In this document: piece after piece, positions 10,591-22,929 of the stretch | Numbering within the stretch: the stretch's first letter is position 1 | How the letters are laid out: each line of letters opens with the position of its first letter | DNA from: Fragum whitleyi | Lineage: Eukaryota; Mollusca; Bivalvia; Cardiida; Cardiidae | Direction of reading: 5' to 3' | Length of the DNA: 64,000 bases | Assembly: GCA_948146395.1 (NCBI GenBank) | Contig: OX411547.1 | Coordinates: 34,803,868-34,867,867, forward strand | Made by a program: the position numbers and the translations under genes | The notes under the pieces: generated by a model | The model's input: the letters and a program-made list of their open reading frames with translations, nothing else | Databases searched by the model: none | Told to the model about the DNA's origin: nothing

Positions 10591-11731
10591 GCAACTGACC
10601 GACCATCTTGCCAGAAACCTTACTAAAGGAAAACAAACTGATCTAGTTTTGTTAGACTTCAGCAAGGCTTTTGATAAAGTTAGCCACCTTAAACTTTTGT
10701 ATAAATTGCAGGAACATGGAGTTAACAATGCTACCCTTTTGTGGATTAAATCTTTTCTTATAGGCAGAACACAGAAAGTAGTCTTAGAAGGTGGATGCTC
10801 ATCCGAAGTACCAGTCACGTCAGGAGTACCTCAGGGATCAGTGCTTGGCCCTCTTCTGTTTCTCTTATATATTAATGACCTTCCTAACACTATCACCTCC
10901 CAAGTTCGTTTGTTTGCAGATGACACTGCCGTTTACTTAGCTATAGATAACAAGCAAGACTGTATCACCCTGCAAGAAGATCTAGACAAGCTAATGCAGT
11001 GGGAGAAAAAATGGGAAATGGAGTTTAACCCTAGCAAATGCATTGTCCTAAATATTACTAAAAAGAAGAAAAAGATTTCTTTTGATTACAGGCTACACGG
11101 ACAAGTGCTAGAGACTGTGGACAATGCCAAATACCTAGGTGTTACTATATCTGAAGATCTTTCCTGGAACAAGCATATTGACAATATAACATCTAATGCA
11201 AATAAAACTTTAGGTTTCCTCCGCAGAAACATCCAGACCAAAAATAAGAAGATCAGAGAAACAGCATACAAAACACTGGTTAGACCCCAGGTAGAATATG
11301 CATCAACTGTTTGGAGCCCTTACACAACATCCTGTATCAACAAAGTAGAAAAAGTACAACGTAGAGCAGCAAGATGGGTTCAAAATAATTTTTCTCATTA
11401 TGACAGTGTCACCTGCATGCAGAAGGATCTTGGCTGGCAAACTCTTCAATATAGACGAGACATCACCAGAGTCACCATGTTTTATAAAATTGTGAATTGT
11501 TTTGTTGCAGTACCCATACCAACTTATCTTGAAAGACCACTTAGGATCACCCGACATATGCACACAAAATCTTTCAGACAGATCCACACAAATGCTTCCT
11601 ACTTTAAATATTCCTTTTTTCCTTATACAGTGATACTTTGGAACAGCCTACCAGAAACAATCATACAGCAACCCGATATTGCCGCATTCAAGAAGAGTCT
11701 TGATTCTTTTCAGATAGTGAGCCGTCCCTGA
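10591..11731 (+). pseudogene. LINE reverse transcriptase, C-terminal part
   Basis: After the duplicated ACTACT the frame resumes with LLDFSKAFDKVSH (catalytic Asp region), SGVPQGSVLGPLLFLLYIND and FADDTAVY (the catalytic Asp pair). It continues through the thumb and the C-terminal region (YASTVWSPY, QRRAARWV, LWNSLP) to a stop at 11729-11731. The catalytic motifs are intact and the frame is uninterrupted, so this copy is not very old. Its enzyme half depends on the upstream fragment, from which it is separated by the insertion. Confidence 0.9.
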
Positions 11732-11875
11732 ATAACCAAAATTGTTTTACCAGATCTTTTAATCTAACACTCACAATACTTTTAAAATTTGGCACCCTAA
11801 CCAATGACTAACAGTTTTTATTCCAGCACAGACGCGCACCTGCCAGTAATACCCGAAAGGGGAGTCAGGCAGTAT

Positions 11876-11893
11876 ATATAGATAGATAGATAG
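11876..11893. repeat. (GATA)n tail of the LINE
   Basis: Short GATA microsatellite directly after the LINE 3' UTR, the expected position of the 3' tail of a retrotransposed copy. Confidence 0.6.
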
Positions 11894-11899
11894 GTATTT

Positions 11900-12740
11900 A
11901 AATTACTAAAAAGTTAATTTCTTCTCAATAGTTAAAATCATCATTTTGACAGTTTCTTTTGATGGTAATAAATATCAAGGTATGCCTACATAACCATTTC
12001 ACATTGCCCGATTGGAAAATCATTTGTCCTTTTCTCAATTAAATGGGCAATCCCACCAAACTGATTAAAGCCAGTAACTGCAAACATTGTGTCCAATTTC
12101 GAGGAAAAATCATAATAAGTGGACTTGGTGGTATTATAATATTGATATGCAGCAAAACATATACTTATACTGCAGTAAGAACAAGGAAAATGTGAAGATA
12201 GTCGAACTGATATCGCGAAAACTAATGACTATTCTAGAAAGTTCAGTATAGATTAACAAATAGTGAACAAAATATACTATATAGATCCAGGTGTAAACAA
12301 ATATTGGAAAATTCGAAACGATCTTAAAAAAAGCAGTTTAACCGATAAGTTTAACCTCCAAATTTGATCTTGAACTTTATTTTCGACCAAAAATCATCTA
12401 TGTCACGGAGCGACCAAGACGCTTGATTATCCGAAGATCAAAGTACTCACACTCATTTACAATTGGAGCGGTCCAGACCGGATTGCAGCCAATAAAACTG
12501 TCAAAAGCTACCTTTACCCCAACTCATATCCATTGTAAACAGCTTTTTTCGAAAATTGCTGGCAGAAACTGAGCTTCAGACCCCATCCCCCGAATGATAA
12601 AGGCCTAGCTGAACAGTTAATTTATTTTGCTTAACAACAGAATATTTTACTTTTATAATATATTTGTATATTTGAACTTACTGAACGTTTGAATATTTGA
12701 ACATGTGAAATATAAAGACTGTATCACTTACCAATCAAAA
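11900..12740. other. No gene or clear repeat recognised
   Basis: Moderately AT-rich sequence. A minus-strand ATG near 12536 opens only a very short frame with a possible splice donor, too weak to call an exon. Confidence 0.25.
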
Positions 12741-13722
12741 GTTATAGCCAATGTTAAAGTCTCAAGTTTTATTTTAGAAAATAGTGACCTTGAAAAATGA
12801 CCTCGACCTAGACAGACAACATTGACTTTTGTATTCACCAAAAGGTCTTGTCACAAGCAATGCACATGTGAAATATCATGGCTATATCACTTACCAATCC
12901 AAAGAGATGGCAAATATTTTCACAAATGGGACCTTGAAAAATGACAAGGACCTTGACATGTGACCTTGATAACAACAGAAAGGTCTTGTCCAAAGCCGTG
13001 AATAACCAGGTGCAACATAAAGGCTTTCACACTTACAATTCGACAGTTATGGCCACTGTTAACGTTTTAAGTTGAAAAATAGTGAACTTGAAAAAAATGA
13101 CATTGACCTTTACAGACGACCTTTTCTTAATTGTTCACAGAAAGGTCTTGTCACAAGCAAAACACATGTGACAAATCAAGGATGTATCACTTACCATTCC
13201 AAAGATATGGCAAATGTTTAAGTTTTAATTTTTCACATTTGACCTTGAAAATTACCTTGATCTTGACAAATGCCACTGGGCTAGGCAACATCAGAAAAGC
13301 CTTGTCCAAAGCAATCGTCATATGAATTATTAAGGTTCTATGACTTACAATTAAAAATCATGGCCAATGTTAAGGTTTGTTTTTTCAGTTTTGTTAAAAA
13401 AAAATAGGGACCTTGAAAAACTGCCATTGACCTTGACAGACGACATTGACTTTAGTATTCACAGAATGGTCTTGTCCCAATGCACATTAATTTTTCCACA
13501 AATGTTACCTTAAAAAATGACCTTGCACTTAACATATGGCCTTATGCTTGGTATCAACAGAATGGTCTTGTCCCCAAGCTATCATGGTGTGAAATTTGAA
13601 CGCTCTATGACTTACCATTCAAATTTATGGCCACTGTTAAAGTTTTCTTCGGACAAACGAACAAACACAGTAACAGATAGGCAAAAGACAATATGCCATC
13701 TATCAATGCGGGGGCATAAAAA
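12741..13722 (+). repeat. Tandem-core element ending GGGGGCATAAAA
   Basis: Several imperfect units of roughly 130-190 bp repeat, each with AGGTCTTGTC, CACTTACCAATCC and GACCTTGA blocks. The array ends with a GGACAAACGAACAAAC-type stretch and then TGCGGGGGCATAAAAA, the 3' end shared with 9172-9459 (reverse), 41600-41745, 56150-56366 and 61430-61685. Confidence 0.6.
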
Positions 13723-14575
13723 CCTTCTGTTTCCTCTAGTTGTATCTCCTATACACACGGCTCAATTTGATCAGAAGGTTGAAAATCAACTATTTTTATG
13801 TTTCTGACAGAAACCTTGTTCAATGCTGCCCATACATAATGAAATTGTCAAGGCTACCTGCGGTTCGGAAGGAAAAAAGATAGGGGGTAATTGTTTGTTT
13901 CTGAGTAAGATGAATTCACCTTTCAATGAGTGGACAACAACAACTATATTTTCACGAGTGGCAAAGCAACGAGGGAAAATATAGCTTTTGTTTTTCAAGA
14001 ATTGAGAGATATATTGATCTTACAAGAAAAACGAACAATTATTATATTTCTTTGATGTAAAAATTGAGACAAAATATAAAAATTCTGGGACAATTTTACT
14101 CTAAGAAAGTCATTTTGCCATCATGACGTCATTGAGATTTTGTTTTCTGGCTCTGCTCAGATAGCGTAAAATATACTGATAAAAGAAAGCAGGGCATTTT
14201 TTTTTATAATTTCACTGGTTTTCGACATTATTATCTAATGATAATCTAACATTATTTCTCGAAAAACCACCGGAAAATTGTGATATCTACGGTCTCTCAA
14301 TATCTAAAGGAAAGAATCCCAACAGCACAGGGTTATTCTAAAAGCAATTTAAAGTTTTTGACGAGATCAATACATATATCCCTTGACCGCTTGCTTAAGA
14401 CAGGTTAGACTGTATGTCAATTCCACACAGACAAAAATCAAGAAATGTAATCTAAGTCTTGTTGTTTGCAAAGAGAAGACTGTTGGAGCTTCTATCCGGC
14501 TCTCAAATTTTATGCATAAACCATGATCCGACACAAATTTGAATTTATTCTTTGCAAAGCCGGGGACAAGTAATA
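13723..14575. other. No gene or clear repeat recognised
   Basis: AT-rich sequence; no supported coding frame or structured element. Confidence 0.25.
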
Positions 14576-15042
14576 CGAGGGTTGTTACAGAAGCCTGTGG
14601 GCTTTCTAAATATCTCGAAAACTGTTTGTTTGAAATCATTGAAATTTGTACATAATGACCTTTTAGTAAGGGTGTTAGTGTACAATTTTTTTATTCCATT
14701 AATTCAAATAACACGCTCATCAGGCGTTGCTAAGAGACATGAATAATGTCAAGCGGAGCACGGAACATTTTTCATACTTAACGTCTATACATTCTGTTAC
14801 TTTAACACCTAAAATATGACCTAATAGTCATATAAGTTTCTCAGAATTTCGCTCACTTTTTCAATACTGATACAATGTTATTTCCGGACAACTTGCCCTA
14901 ATGCACATTAATTTTGAAACACTTTCGTTGCTCGAAAAAGGTGTCCTGACCGACGATGGTGGTAGATAGACTAAAGCCACCAGAACTTCAGAGTATTGTC
15001 GGAGATATGACTTCAGTCCACGAACTTCTGGAATACCCCTCG
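14576..15042. mobile_element. Mariner-like MITE with TA target duplication
   Basis: The left end CGAGGGTTGTTACAGAAGCC and the inverse of the right end, CGAGGGGTATTCCAGAAGTT, are similar inverted repeats of about 27 bp, each bordered by TA (14574-14575, 15043-15044). The CGAGGGGTATTC start is typical of mariner-family termini. The 467 bp interior lacks a transposase frame. Confidence 0.65.
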
Positions 15043-15044
15043 TA

Positions 15045-16238
15045 TATGAAACGCATATTTTTAAGATTTTTAAGCTTTCGTTCTTTATTTCTATCAGCCT
15101 TTCTAGCACATGCGGCGGCTTGCGGGCAAACAAACACCCGCCGTCTCGGATGACTTATTTTCACAAACCCAGTTTGTCGGCTATTATGGATGATCCATAC
15201 ATACTTTATTTTGAAAAAGTTGGTAATTTTGAAAAGTTCTATTAAAGAAAGTCGTCTGTCTTGGGATTTTATTGTTAGCCGACCATATTGAATAATCAAT
15301 TCTGGAGGCGACCGTTTATGATGATTTTTAGAACCTTACCGGCGAAGCCAAAGGGGAGCTTAGGTTTGCACTCAGTCCGTTTGTATGTAAACTGATAACT
15401 AAGTATGTACCTATCACCGACTTCAAAGACAAACTATTTCCTGCAATGTTGATTTCAATAGGTTAAAAGTATAATCAACTTATTTGATATCAGTATATAA
15501 ATAAGAAAAAAATAAGGACATCCGCTATCTGATATACTAAGTTACTATGACTTATTTTTTTCAGACAAAAACACAGAAATCTATCTTGCTTGACAATGAT
15601 TATTGTTTTTACCGAAATAAACTAAATTTACTAGAGGCGCTTGAGCTCCTGATTTGCTACACACGCCTGAATATACTGATAATTATTATTAGAGGATGAT
15701 TAGGCTGTTTAAACGAGAATTGAAGCGAATGAATGAGTAGTGTTTATTTCAAGTAAATAAGTGTTTTAAGTTTCATATTCTGAAATATTTCTGCAACGAA
15801 AAAATCATGATCAATGAATAACATATTAAAAAATGACCTCTGCCTGTTAAATACATATTTTTCATCCAATCACAATAATTTTGTGCAGTCTGATAATGGG
15901 TCACCCAAGTATGATTCCACTGAAATTTGGTTGAAATCCAAAAATAAAATTTTCGACACGAACAGAATGTTACCGCACAATATGCAATGTATTTTATCCG
16001 AAAAATTTTGATTGGAGATCTTTCCGCTTTTCATTAAACACTACTAATAGGATGTTACTTCACAATAATTGTTTGTCATCAAAACAAAATTCTAAAAAAA
16101 TGATAAGAAGTTAAGTATTCAATCCAATATATTTATTTCATTCTGCCCAATGCCTTAGAGTGCAGTTAACTCAACGCCTTCTACCCCACTCTGAACCTCA
16201 GTAGGTCAAAACATATTCTACACCAATTGTCCTCTCTG
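15045..16238. other. No gene or clear repeat recognised
   Basis: AT-rich sequence with short unsupported frames only. Confidence 0.25.
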
Positions 16239-16545
16239 TACACCAGCCAAGTTGGTAGAGCACCGGACTTCAAAACCATTGAAGTTCGTCGGCGTGGGTT
16301 CGATTCCCGGGCTGGTACACTAATAAAAACTAATTGTCTTTCGGACGAGACGTTAAACCGAGGCCCCGTGAGACAGTGCTTTACGACGAGCACGTTAAAG
16401 AACGATGGCGAATCTCAGCAGTAGTTTCGTCATGTATCCTTGCACTATCCCCCGTAACAACTAACCGTCTTCTGGGGGCGTTGCTCATATGGGCATGGGC
16501 TACGGTAGCGACGATAGATAAACGGAAATACACACACACACTCTC
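16239..16545 (+). mobile_element. Second tRNA-derived SINE family
   Basis: The tRNA-like head begins ACACCAGCCAAGTTGGTAGA and has a canonical B box, GGTTCGATTCC, closed by GGCTGG that pairs with CCAGCC at the start. The anticodon region is not a normal cloverleaf arm: it forms a 7 bp hairpin ACTTCAA/TTGAAGT. A tRNA-unrelated body follows, and the copy ends in a CA-rich microsatellite near 16530-16543. Read as a SINE, not a functional tRNA gene. Confidence 0.65.
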
Positions 16546-16599
16546 TGTACAGAGTCACCCTCTGTTCAACTAAACTGACTACGTCTCAGGGGGTATTCT

Positions 16600-16890
16600 C
16601 AGGCTACGTTTTTCACGCAGTTGGTAGCGCGTCGGACTGTCAATCTAGAGTTCGCGGGTTCGATCCCCGACGGCGGCACTCATTCTTTCCGACTATTTGT
16701 CTCTCACCAATGGGTTGATAATCGTAGACCTATGTGAGATAGCGGCTGGAGGCTAGGAAAGAATGTAGTGGTTGTACTGGTGATAGAAATACCAGGAATC
16801 CATAGTTAGGTGCTCCAGCCGCCGCGATATAACTGGAATAATGTTGAAAGCGGCGTTAAAGTCCATTCAATCAATCAATCAATTTTCAAC
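16600..16890 (+). mobile_element. tRNA-derived SINE, forward, near full length
   Basis: GCAGTTGGTAGCGCGTCGGA carries the A-box region and GGGTTCGATCCCCGACGG the B box. The shared SINE body follows, with CTATTTGTCTCTCACCAATG and GGCTGGAGGCTAGGAAAG, and the tail is (CAAT)n near 16870-16890. This is the cleanest copy of the family in the window and the reference for the interrupted or truncated ones. Confidence 0.85.
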
Positions 16891-16979
16891 TAATATTTCT
16901 ATACATTTGGATTTCAACAAAGGTTCTGTTCCTTCTAATCTACAATCTTAACACCAATTAATTCTTATAAGTCTAGAAA

Positions 16980-17886
16980 AATGATATCCAAAGGGTGATC
17001 AGATATTCACTTTATATGTTGAAATGTCCTCTGCCAATAAAATACACGCTGTTCATCTAATCAAAATAATTTTTAGCAGACTGATACAACTTCGCAGAGG
17101 TAAAATTCCTATGATATTTGGTTGAAATCCATCATTTTAAACTTTGAGAAAGATTGTTTTCCCTATATTGGATATTCCACCATATGACATATCTGAAGAA
17201 ATGATCTCATTGAAAGACATATTTTTTATTTGATCATAATATTTTTTGTAGGCTGAAAAAATATCACCAAAGATTCATTCGAGTGAAATTTGGTTAATAT
17301 CCACCAATTAGATAATGATATTTTCAAAGTTTTCACTTAACAACATAAGAAATGACCTCCGCCCATAAAATACATATTTTTCATCTGATCACAATATTTT
17401 TTTTAAATACTTGTAAATGAACTAAAGAATCATTCCAGTGAAATTTGGTTGATATCTATTTGTTAGATTCTGAGAAAATGATTTTCAAACTTTCCTCTGT
17501 ATGATATATAGAGAAATGACCTCCGCCCTTAAGATACATACTTTTCACCTGATCACAAACACTTTTTGCAGACTGATATGGGGTCAATCATGGATCATTC
17601 TAGTAAAATTTGGTTATATCCATCAATTAGTTACAGAGAAAAGTCACCTATTACCATATATGGAAATCAGCCAGGCCTACTACAGCCATGATTTCAACCG
17701 ATTAGAATTCTTTGAAGCAATCTGATTGAGAGTCACCCAAGGAACATTCCTGTGAAATTTTATTAGAACCCTTCGAGTACTTTATGAGGAGAAGATTTTT
17801 AAAGTAAAAGTTTACGGACGAAAAGGCGGACGGACGGACGCCCCGCCATGAGAATAGCCAGCTGGCCTTGCGGCCAGTGGAGCTAA
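16980..17886 (+). repeat. Tandem-core element, about 180 bp units, GAGCTAA 3' end
   Basis: About four units carry GACCTCYGCCCATAAAATAC, TTCATCTGATCACAAT and CCAGTGAAATTTGGTTG blocks. The end is a hairpin (CTGGCC TTGC GGCCAG) followed by TGGAGCTAA at 17878-17886. The same element occurs at 60476-61200. The hairpin followed closely by CTAA resembles a Helitron 3' end. The 5' border is approximate. Confidence 0.65.
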
Positions 17887-18055
17887 AACCGGGAAATAGG
17901 TATACGACCAACCACAATTCGGTAAGCAAAAAATAATGAATAAACTTATTAGCATAGTATTATGCAATTTCTTATTCTTACAAGTTTGTATGAACTTGAT
18001 CAGAATTTAGTAACAACTTATATCACCCGATTTATCGACCATATGACATGATTTT

Positions 18056-18303
18056 TGAACGCCACTTTCGACAATCTTTCAGTTATTTCGCGGGGGCTGG
18101 AGTACCTAACAATGGTATTTCTCACACCAGTACTACCATCACATCCTTTCCCAACCTCCAGCTGCTATCACCACATAGGTCTGCAATTTTCAACCCATTT
18201 CTTGGACACAAATAATAGGACAGAATTAGTGCCGCCGTCGGGGATCGAATCCGAGACCTTTTGAATGATAGTCCGACGCGCTACCTTTGCGCTATGACGG
18301 CGG
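18056..18303 (-). mobile_element. tRNA-derived SINE, reverse (duplication copy A)
   Basis: On the minus strand the head GCCGCCGTCATAGCGCAAAG, the B box GGATTCGATCCCC and the SINE body are recognisable. It is paired with the equivalent copy at 26152-26398, so the insertion is older than the duplication. Confidence 0.75.
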
Positions 18304-19665
18304 CAAGACATTCTTTTTAGAAGGGTTACCTCCCCATCCCCCGTTCGGAAGTACCCATTAGGTTAAGACCACAAACACGGTCTTCATCCTTATACCTAGA
18401 GTGGTCATAATGACGTTAGATCCTTCGAATCTCAAGGTAAGTCACAGAACAAAAAATAAATCGATCGAAAATATATGCCCATTTTTGCATAATGAACATT
18501 CTGAAAGTTTCATAAACTTTAGTGCATAGATGAAGGAGGGGTTAGGCTAACGTGGAAATTTACATTATGACCCCCTCTTTCCGTGGACCCACATCCTGAC
18601 AATTTGAGCATTATCAAATGATAATGAGAAGATGATTAACAGTTTATTAGGAATTTTCCATTTTACCTCGACACCGAGAAATTACAATGGCAAAAAATTT
18701 GCCGTGGTTACATGATTCGAATTAACCTATTAAAGTTTTAGGAGCGGTAGTTTTTAAGGTAACTGCGGACACATAGAGAGCCATTTTAGATCCAAATTTT
18801 AAATTGTCTGCATTCATGCCTTATACGATAAAACTACACTTTGAAGTACCCGCTTTCATATTTCGGTCATAAAAAGGAATTTCATAAAGTAGAGTTGACG
18901 TCATGACGTCATCAAGGGGCCGACCCCTTTTTGAGGGGCCAAAATCAGTAATGATCCATTTTTTCGGAAATAATAAACCGATTTTCATCCCGAAAACGCC
19001 ATTTGCTTCGTTTAAAGACGCATGATCTTATGTTCTATTGACATTAGGATATAAGTTTAAAAAATACAATTAACATTTGCGTATTAAATGTTAATGACTT
19101 CTGCGTTGCTATTTTCGAGTACAGTCACTGGAAATATTGCCTTTTTCTCGAAAATTGGTCCGGTGACTTATGCTGAAATTTAGATATGTTGCTGCCAAAC
19201 CATTCCGCTGAAGAAATTTGAAATAAAAAACATGTGTCTTCGGGTTAGATTTTTTGTAAAATTCGATTCCGCGTATATAACGCAAATCATAGGATATTTC
19301 AACGTCGCGTCAAATGTTCACAAAAGCTGTCTTTTTAAACGGATAAAACTTGAGTGATTTTTTTTTTATTTCTTAAAATCACATCCAGATTTAATGCTTT
19401 TGAACCTTATATTTTAAGATAAACCTAAATTTCAAATATTTTACAATAAGTTATTGCACGGAGATTGGCGCCAAATAAGCATAGTGCAGATGGTTTTAGT
19501 GCGACGTCGAATTCGACGAAAACTGTTCCAACAACTTCACAAAATCGAATTTAATAAAAAAATCTAACCCGCATATTCTTTCCGCTACAAATAACAAAAA
19601 ATCAGCATAGGTCACCGGACGAAATTTTGAGAAATTTCTACTTATTTACAAAAAATGAAATGAAA
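18304..19665. other. Non-coding part of duplication copy A
   Basis: Low-copy-looking sequence shared with copy B (26399-28106) with few substitutions. A block around TGACGTCATGACGTCATC and an expansion-free AT-rich remainder give no coding signal. Confidence 0.35.
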
Positions 19666-21129
19666 CAAGAGGACCCTGAGGGCCCTAAATCGCTCACCTG
19701 ATATTTCAAGTAAATCATCATTAAGACTCCATTTCCTATGATATTGCATGAACCTTCCCATTTTCAACAGAGTTCATTCTTGTGACCTGGCAAACATTTT
19801 GATCAAGTTTCATGAAGATTGGACTATATTTGTGGCGTTTGGAGCTCTTACGAGAAAATTGTCATTAAGGCCCCTTTTCCCGTGATATGGCATGTATACT
19901 CCCCATTTTCAAATGAGTTCATCCTCATGACCTAACAAACATTCTGAAAAAGTTTCATGATGATTGGACCATATTTGTGGCTTCTAGAGAGTAAACAAAA
20001 AAATGGCATTAAGGCCCTTTTTCCCGTGATATGGCACAGATCCTTTCCATTAGAGCAATTTTCATAAGGGACCACCCAAGGAATATTTCTGCCAAGTTTG
20101 GTTGATTTTGACCCATAAGTTTAGGAGATGTCATTTAAAGATATTGTTGACAAAAATGTCATTAAGGCGCCTTTTCTGTGAAATGGCACCGATCCTTCCC
20201 ATTTTCAATAGACTTCATCCTCATGACTTATCAAACATTCTGACCAAGTTTCATGAAGATTGGATAATATTTGTGGCTTCTAGAGTGAAAACAAGAAATT
20301 TGTCATTGAGGCCCCTTTTCCCATGATATGGCACGTATCCTTTCCATTTGAGCAATTTTCATACGGGACCACCCAAGGAATATTTCTGCCAAGTTTGTTG
20401 ATTTTGACCCATAAGTTTAGGAGGAGATGTCGTTTAAAGATATTGTTGACAAAATTGTCATTAAGGCGCCTTTTTCTGTGAAATGGCACCGATCCTTCCC
20501 ATTTTCAATAGACTTCATCCTCATGACCTATCAAACATTCTGACCAAGTTTCATGAAGATTGGACCATATTTGTGGCTTCTAGAGTGAAAACAAGAAATT
20601 TGTCATTAAGGCCCCTTTTCCCATGATATGGCACGGATCCTTTCCATTTGAGCAATTTTCATAAGGGACCACCCAAGGAATATTTCTGCCAAGTTTGTTG
20701 ATTTTGACCCATAAGTTTAGGAGGAGATGTCGTTTAAAGATATTGTTGACAAAAATGTCATTAAGGCGCCTTTTTCTGTGGAATGGCATGGATCCTGCCC
20801 ATTTTCAATAGACTTCATCCTCATGACCTTACAAACATTCTGACCAAGTTTGATGAAGATTGGACCATATTTGTGGCTTCTGGAGTGAAAACAAGAAATT
20901 TGTCATTAAGGCCCCTTTTCCCGTGATATGGCACATATCCTTTCCATTTGCGCAATTTTCATAAGGGACCACCCAAGAAATATTTCTGCCAAGTTTGCTT
21001 GATTTTGACCCATAAGTTTAGGAGGAGATGTCGTTTAAAGAAAAAGTTGACGCCGTGACGGACAGACGGACGCCGGACAACGATCGATCACAATAGCTCC
21101 CTTGAGCACTTCATGCTCAGGTGAGCTAA
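19666..21129 (+). mobile_element. Helitron-like tandem-core element, absent from the paralogous site
   Basis: The element runs from CAAGAGGACCC to GAGCTAA. Its core has about four units of roughly 300 bp, each with CATTAAGGC, TTTCTGTGAAATGGCAC and ACCAAGTTTCATGAAGATTGG. Near the end is the hairpin GAGCACTTCATGCTC, then AGGTGAGCTAA. The empty site in copy B is six A residues (28104-28109); the filled site has three A on each side. So, read from CAAGAG to CTAA, there is no target duplication. A 2 bp AA duplication with shifted borders cannot be excluded. No transposase or Rep/helicase frame, so non-autonomous. Confidence 0.7.
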
Positions 21130-22218
21130 AAAGGAACGCCAAATCCTAAAATTCGCGAAATAGTTAGCATTTGGGGCCTATTTTTCTATTTGAATGTGCA
21201 CAGAAATTAAACGAATAGTTCGGGCGTTCTTGGACATTCAAAATGAAACTTTTTTCGTGAAAATCTGCCGATTAATTCAGAAAATATTGCAAATATAGAT
21301 TTTGGCGGGTCGAAAAGGGGTTGGCCCCTTAATGACGTCATGACGTCAAATGAACAAGCTTCAGACCCTTTACATTGCGTGTTTGCTAATTCCCGCACTT
21401 CAAATATAAATCTCAGAAGTTATTGTGAGATTTTAAGAAAGTCGAAAATTCGACTATATTATCTGTAAGCAGTTACCTTAAATAACAAGGAAGTTAACAG
21501 TTTTCTTTGACGCAGTATAAAATCCCCAGGCCACGTCAATGTGCACATGGTCACATTTTGTGAAAATTTCATGAGCTTCTGTGCATAAATGTAGAACTAT
21601 TTAGAAGGTATTAGATGACGCTTGACTGATCGAACCAATTTTCGAAAGGAATGACCCTTTTGGTGGTGCAATCTATCTGAGCAAGTTTAAAGACAATCGG
21701 ATATTCACGTAAACCATGGTCTCTATTGTGTTAACGATGGTTTTTAATTTAATTTTAATTAATCCACATTTCACGTCATACTTCGCGATCCTGGCCAATA
21801 TTCGAAAAGAACGATCCTTGTGAACAATGCTTCTTGGCAAGTTTGAAGACAATTGAATGAGCTCTTTGGGATCTAGCTTTTCTACATAAATTTTCATTAT
21901 GCCCCTTTTCCTATGACATTTGAAGAATCAGACACATTTCGAAAGGAACAAACTTGGAAACTGTATTATCCATTTTGAACAATTTTGAAGACAATCGGAT
22001 GAAAAACGAAGGCTCTAAATGTTAACGAGGGTTTTCTTATTAATCTAGACACCTTTTTCCGTGACGCTTGTTGCAATGAACCCATTTTCGAAAAAGAACG
22101 ATCCTTGTAATGGTACAATTATTCTGAGCAACTTTGAAGACAATGGGATTTCACTAGGCCCCAATTCCTGTGGCACATTATCGAGAGAAAAAAATCCTTA
22201 TCGTACTATCATACTGAC

Positions 22219-22422
22219 TTAACACTTTCCTGTTTTACAAAATTTTGGACCTGTCAAAATTCAAAGGTTTTGCAGACAAAAATTTAAAGTGCATTTAATT
22301 TGAAAAATAAACATCCAGTAGGGTAGAAAATAGAGTGGAAAAAGAAGAAATTGCTTGTTAGAAGCAATTTCTTCTTTTTTCACAATGCACGTAAAATCAG
22401 GGATTAAACAGCAAAGAGTTAA
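22219..22422. mobile_element. TTAA-flanked palindromic MITE (piggyBac-like), copy A1
   Basis: TTAA at each end, then inverted AACACTTTCCTGTTTTAC and the inverse of AAACAGCAAAGAG. The centre is the hairpin GAAGAAATTGCTTGTTAGAAGCAATTTCTTC, the family hallmark. TTAA ends with CCCTTT-like termini resemble piggyBac MITEs. Non-coding; its duplicate is 29197-29426. Confidence 0.7.
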
Positions 22423-22882
22423 TTTTGGAGAAGAGTGGATAACGAACGGACTGGAGGAAGAACGCCGGACGGGAAAACCGTCACCGCTTTAGCTCTTTTG
22501 ATCTTTGGTATATTTTTAATGTTTTTCGGTGGATTATCGAGAAACAACAGTTGATTATCAATTCATAAACTCACCAACTAACCAGTGAAATCATCAAAAA
22601 ATTTATTCCCCACTTTCCTTTATTTCACCCTTTATGACCTTATCAAACTGGAGCTCAATAACTGACGTTATCATGAACGTTGCATAGCAATCACGTGAAA
22701 ATGAGCGCTTAAATGAAATTTGTCGGTAATTATTCACATTTTGTCACTTTTGCATTAAAGAAATAGAATAAACGTTTGTTTTTCAAGTAAGATTGATTGA
22801 CATTTCATTTTGTGAACAATAAAAGCTATTTTTTCACTCTTGGCTCTGCCACTCGTGAAAATATTGCTTTTGTTGTTCACCC

Positions 22883-22886
<4 letters not shown>

Positions 22887-22926
<40 letters not shown>
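22887..22926 (+). repeat. Poly-A tract, about 40 bases
   Basis: An uninterrupted A run; the matching place in copy B (about 29891-29910) holds only a short A-rich segment, so the run expanded in copy A, or may partly be an assembly artefact. Confidence 0.9.

Positions 22927-22929
<3 letters not shown>

Larger units (their letters stand above)
8480..11895 (+). mobile_element. 5'-truncated non-LTR retrotransposon (Jockey/CR1-type LINE), split by an insertion
   Basis: The element contains the reverse transcriptase of a non-LTR retrotransposon in two pieces, 8480-8901 and 10591-11731, and ends with a GATA microsatellite tail at 11876-11893. The endonuclease part is missing, as usual for 5'-truncated copies. 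A CAGGG-ended element at 8902-10584 splits it and duplicated ACTACT. Omitting that insert and one ACTACT keeps the reading frame, so the split looks secondary to retrotransposition. Confidence 0.85.

Noticed and set aside
14956..15153. Plus-strand 65-codon frame
   Set aside because: Most of its first half lies inside the mariner-like MITE and its end is unsupported sequence.
16600..16680. Functional tRNA gene
   Set aside because: The head is followed by the SINE body and recurs as a family; the anticodon arm is not a valid tRNA arm.
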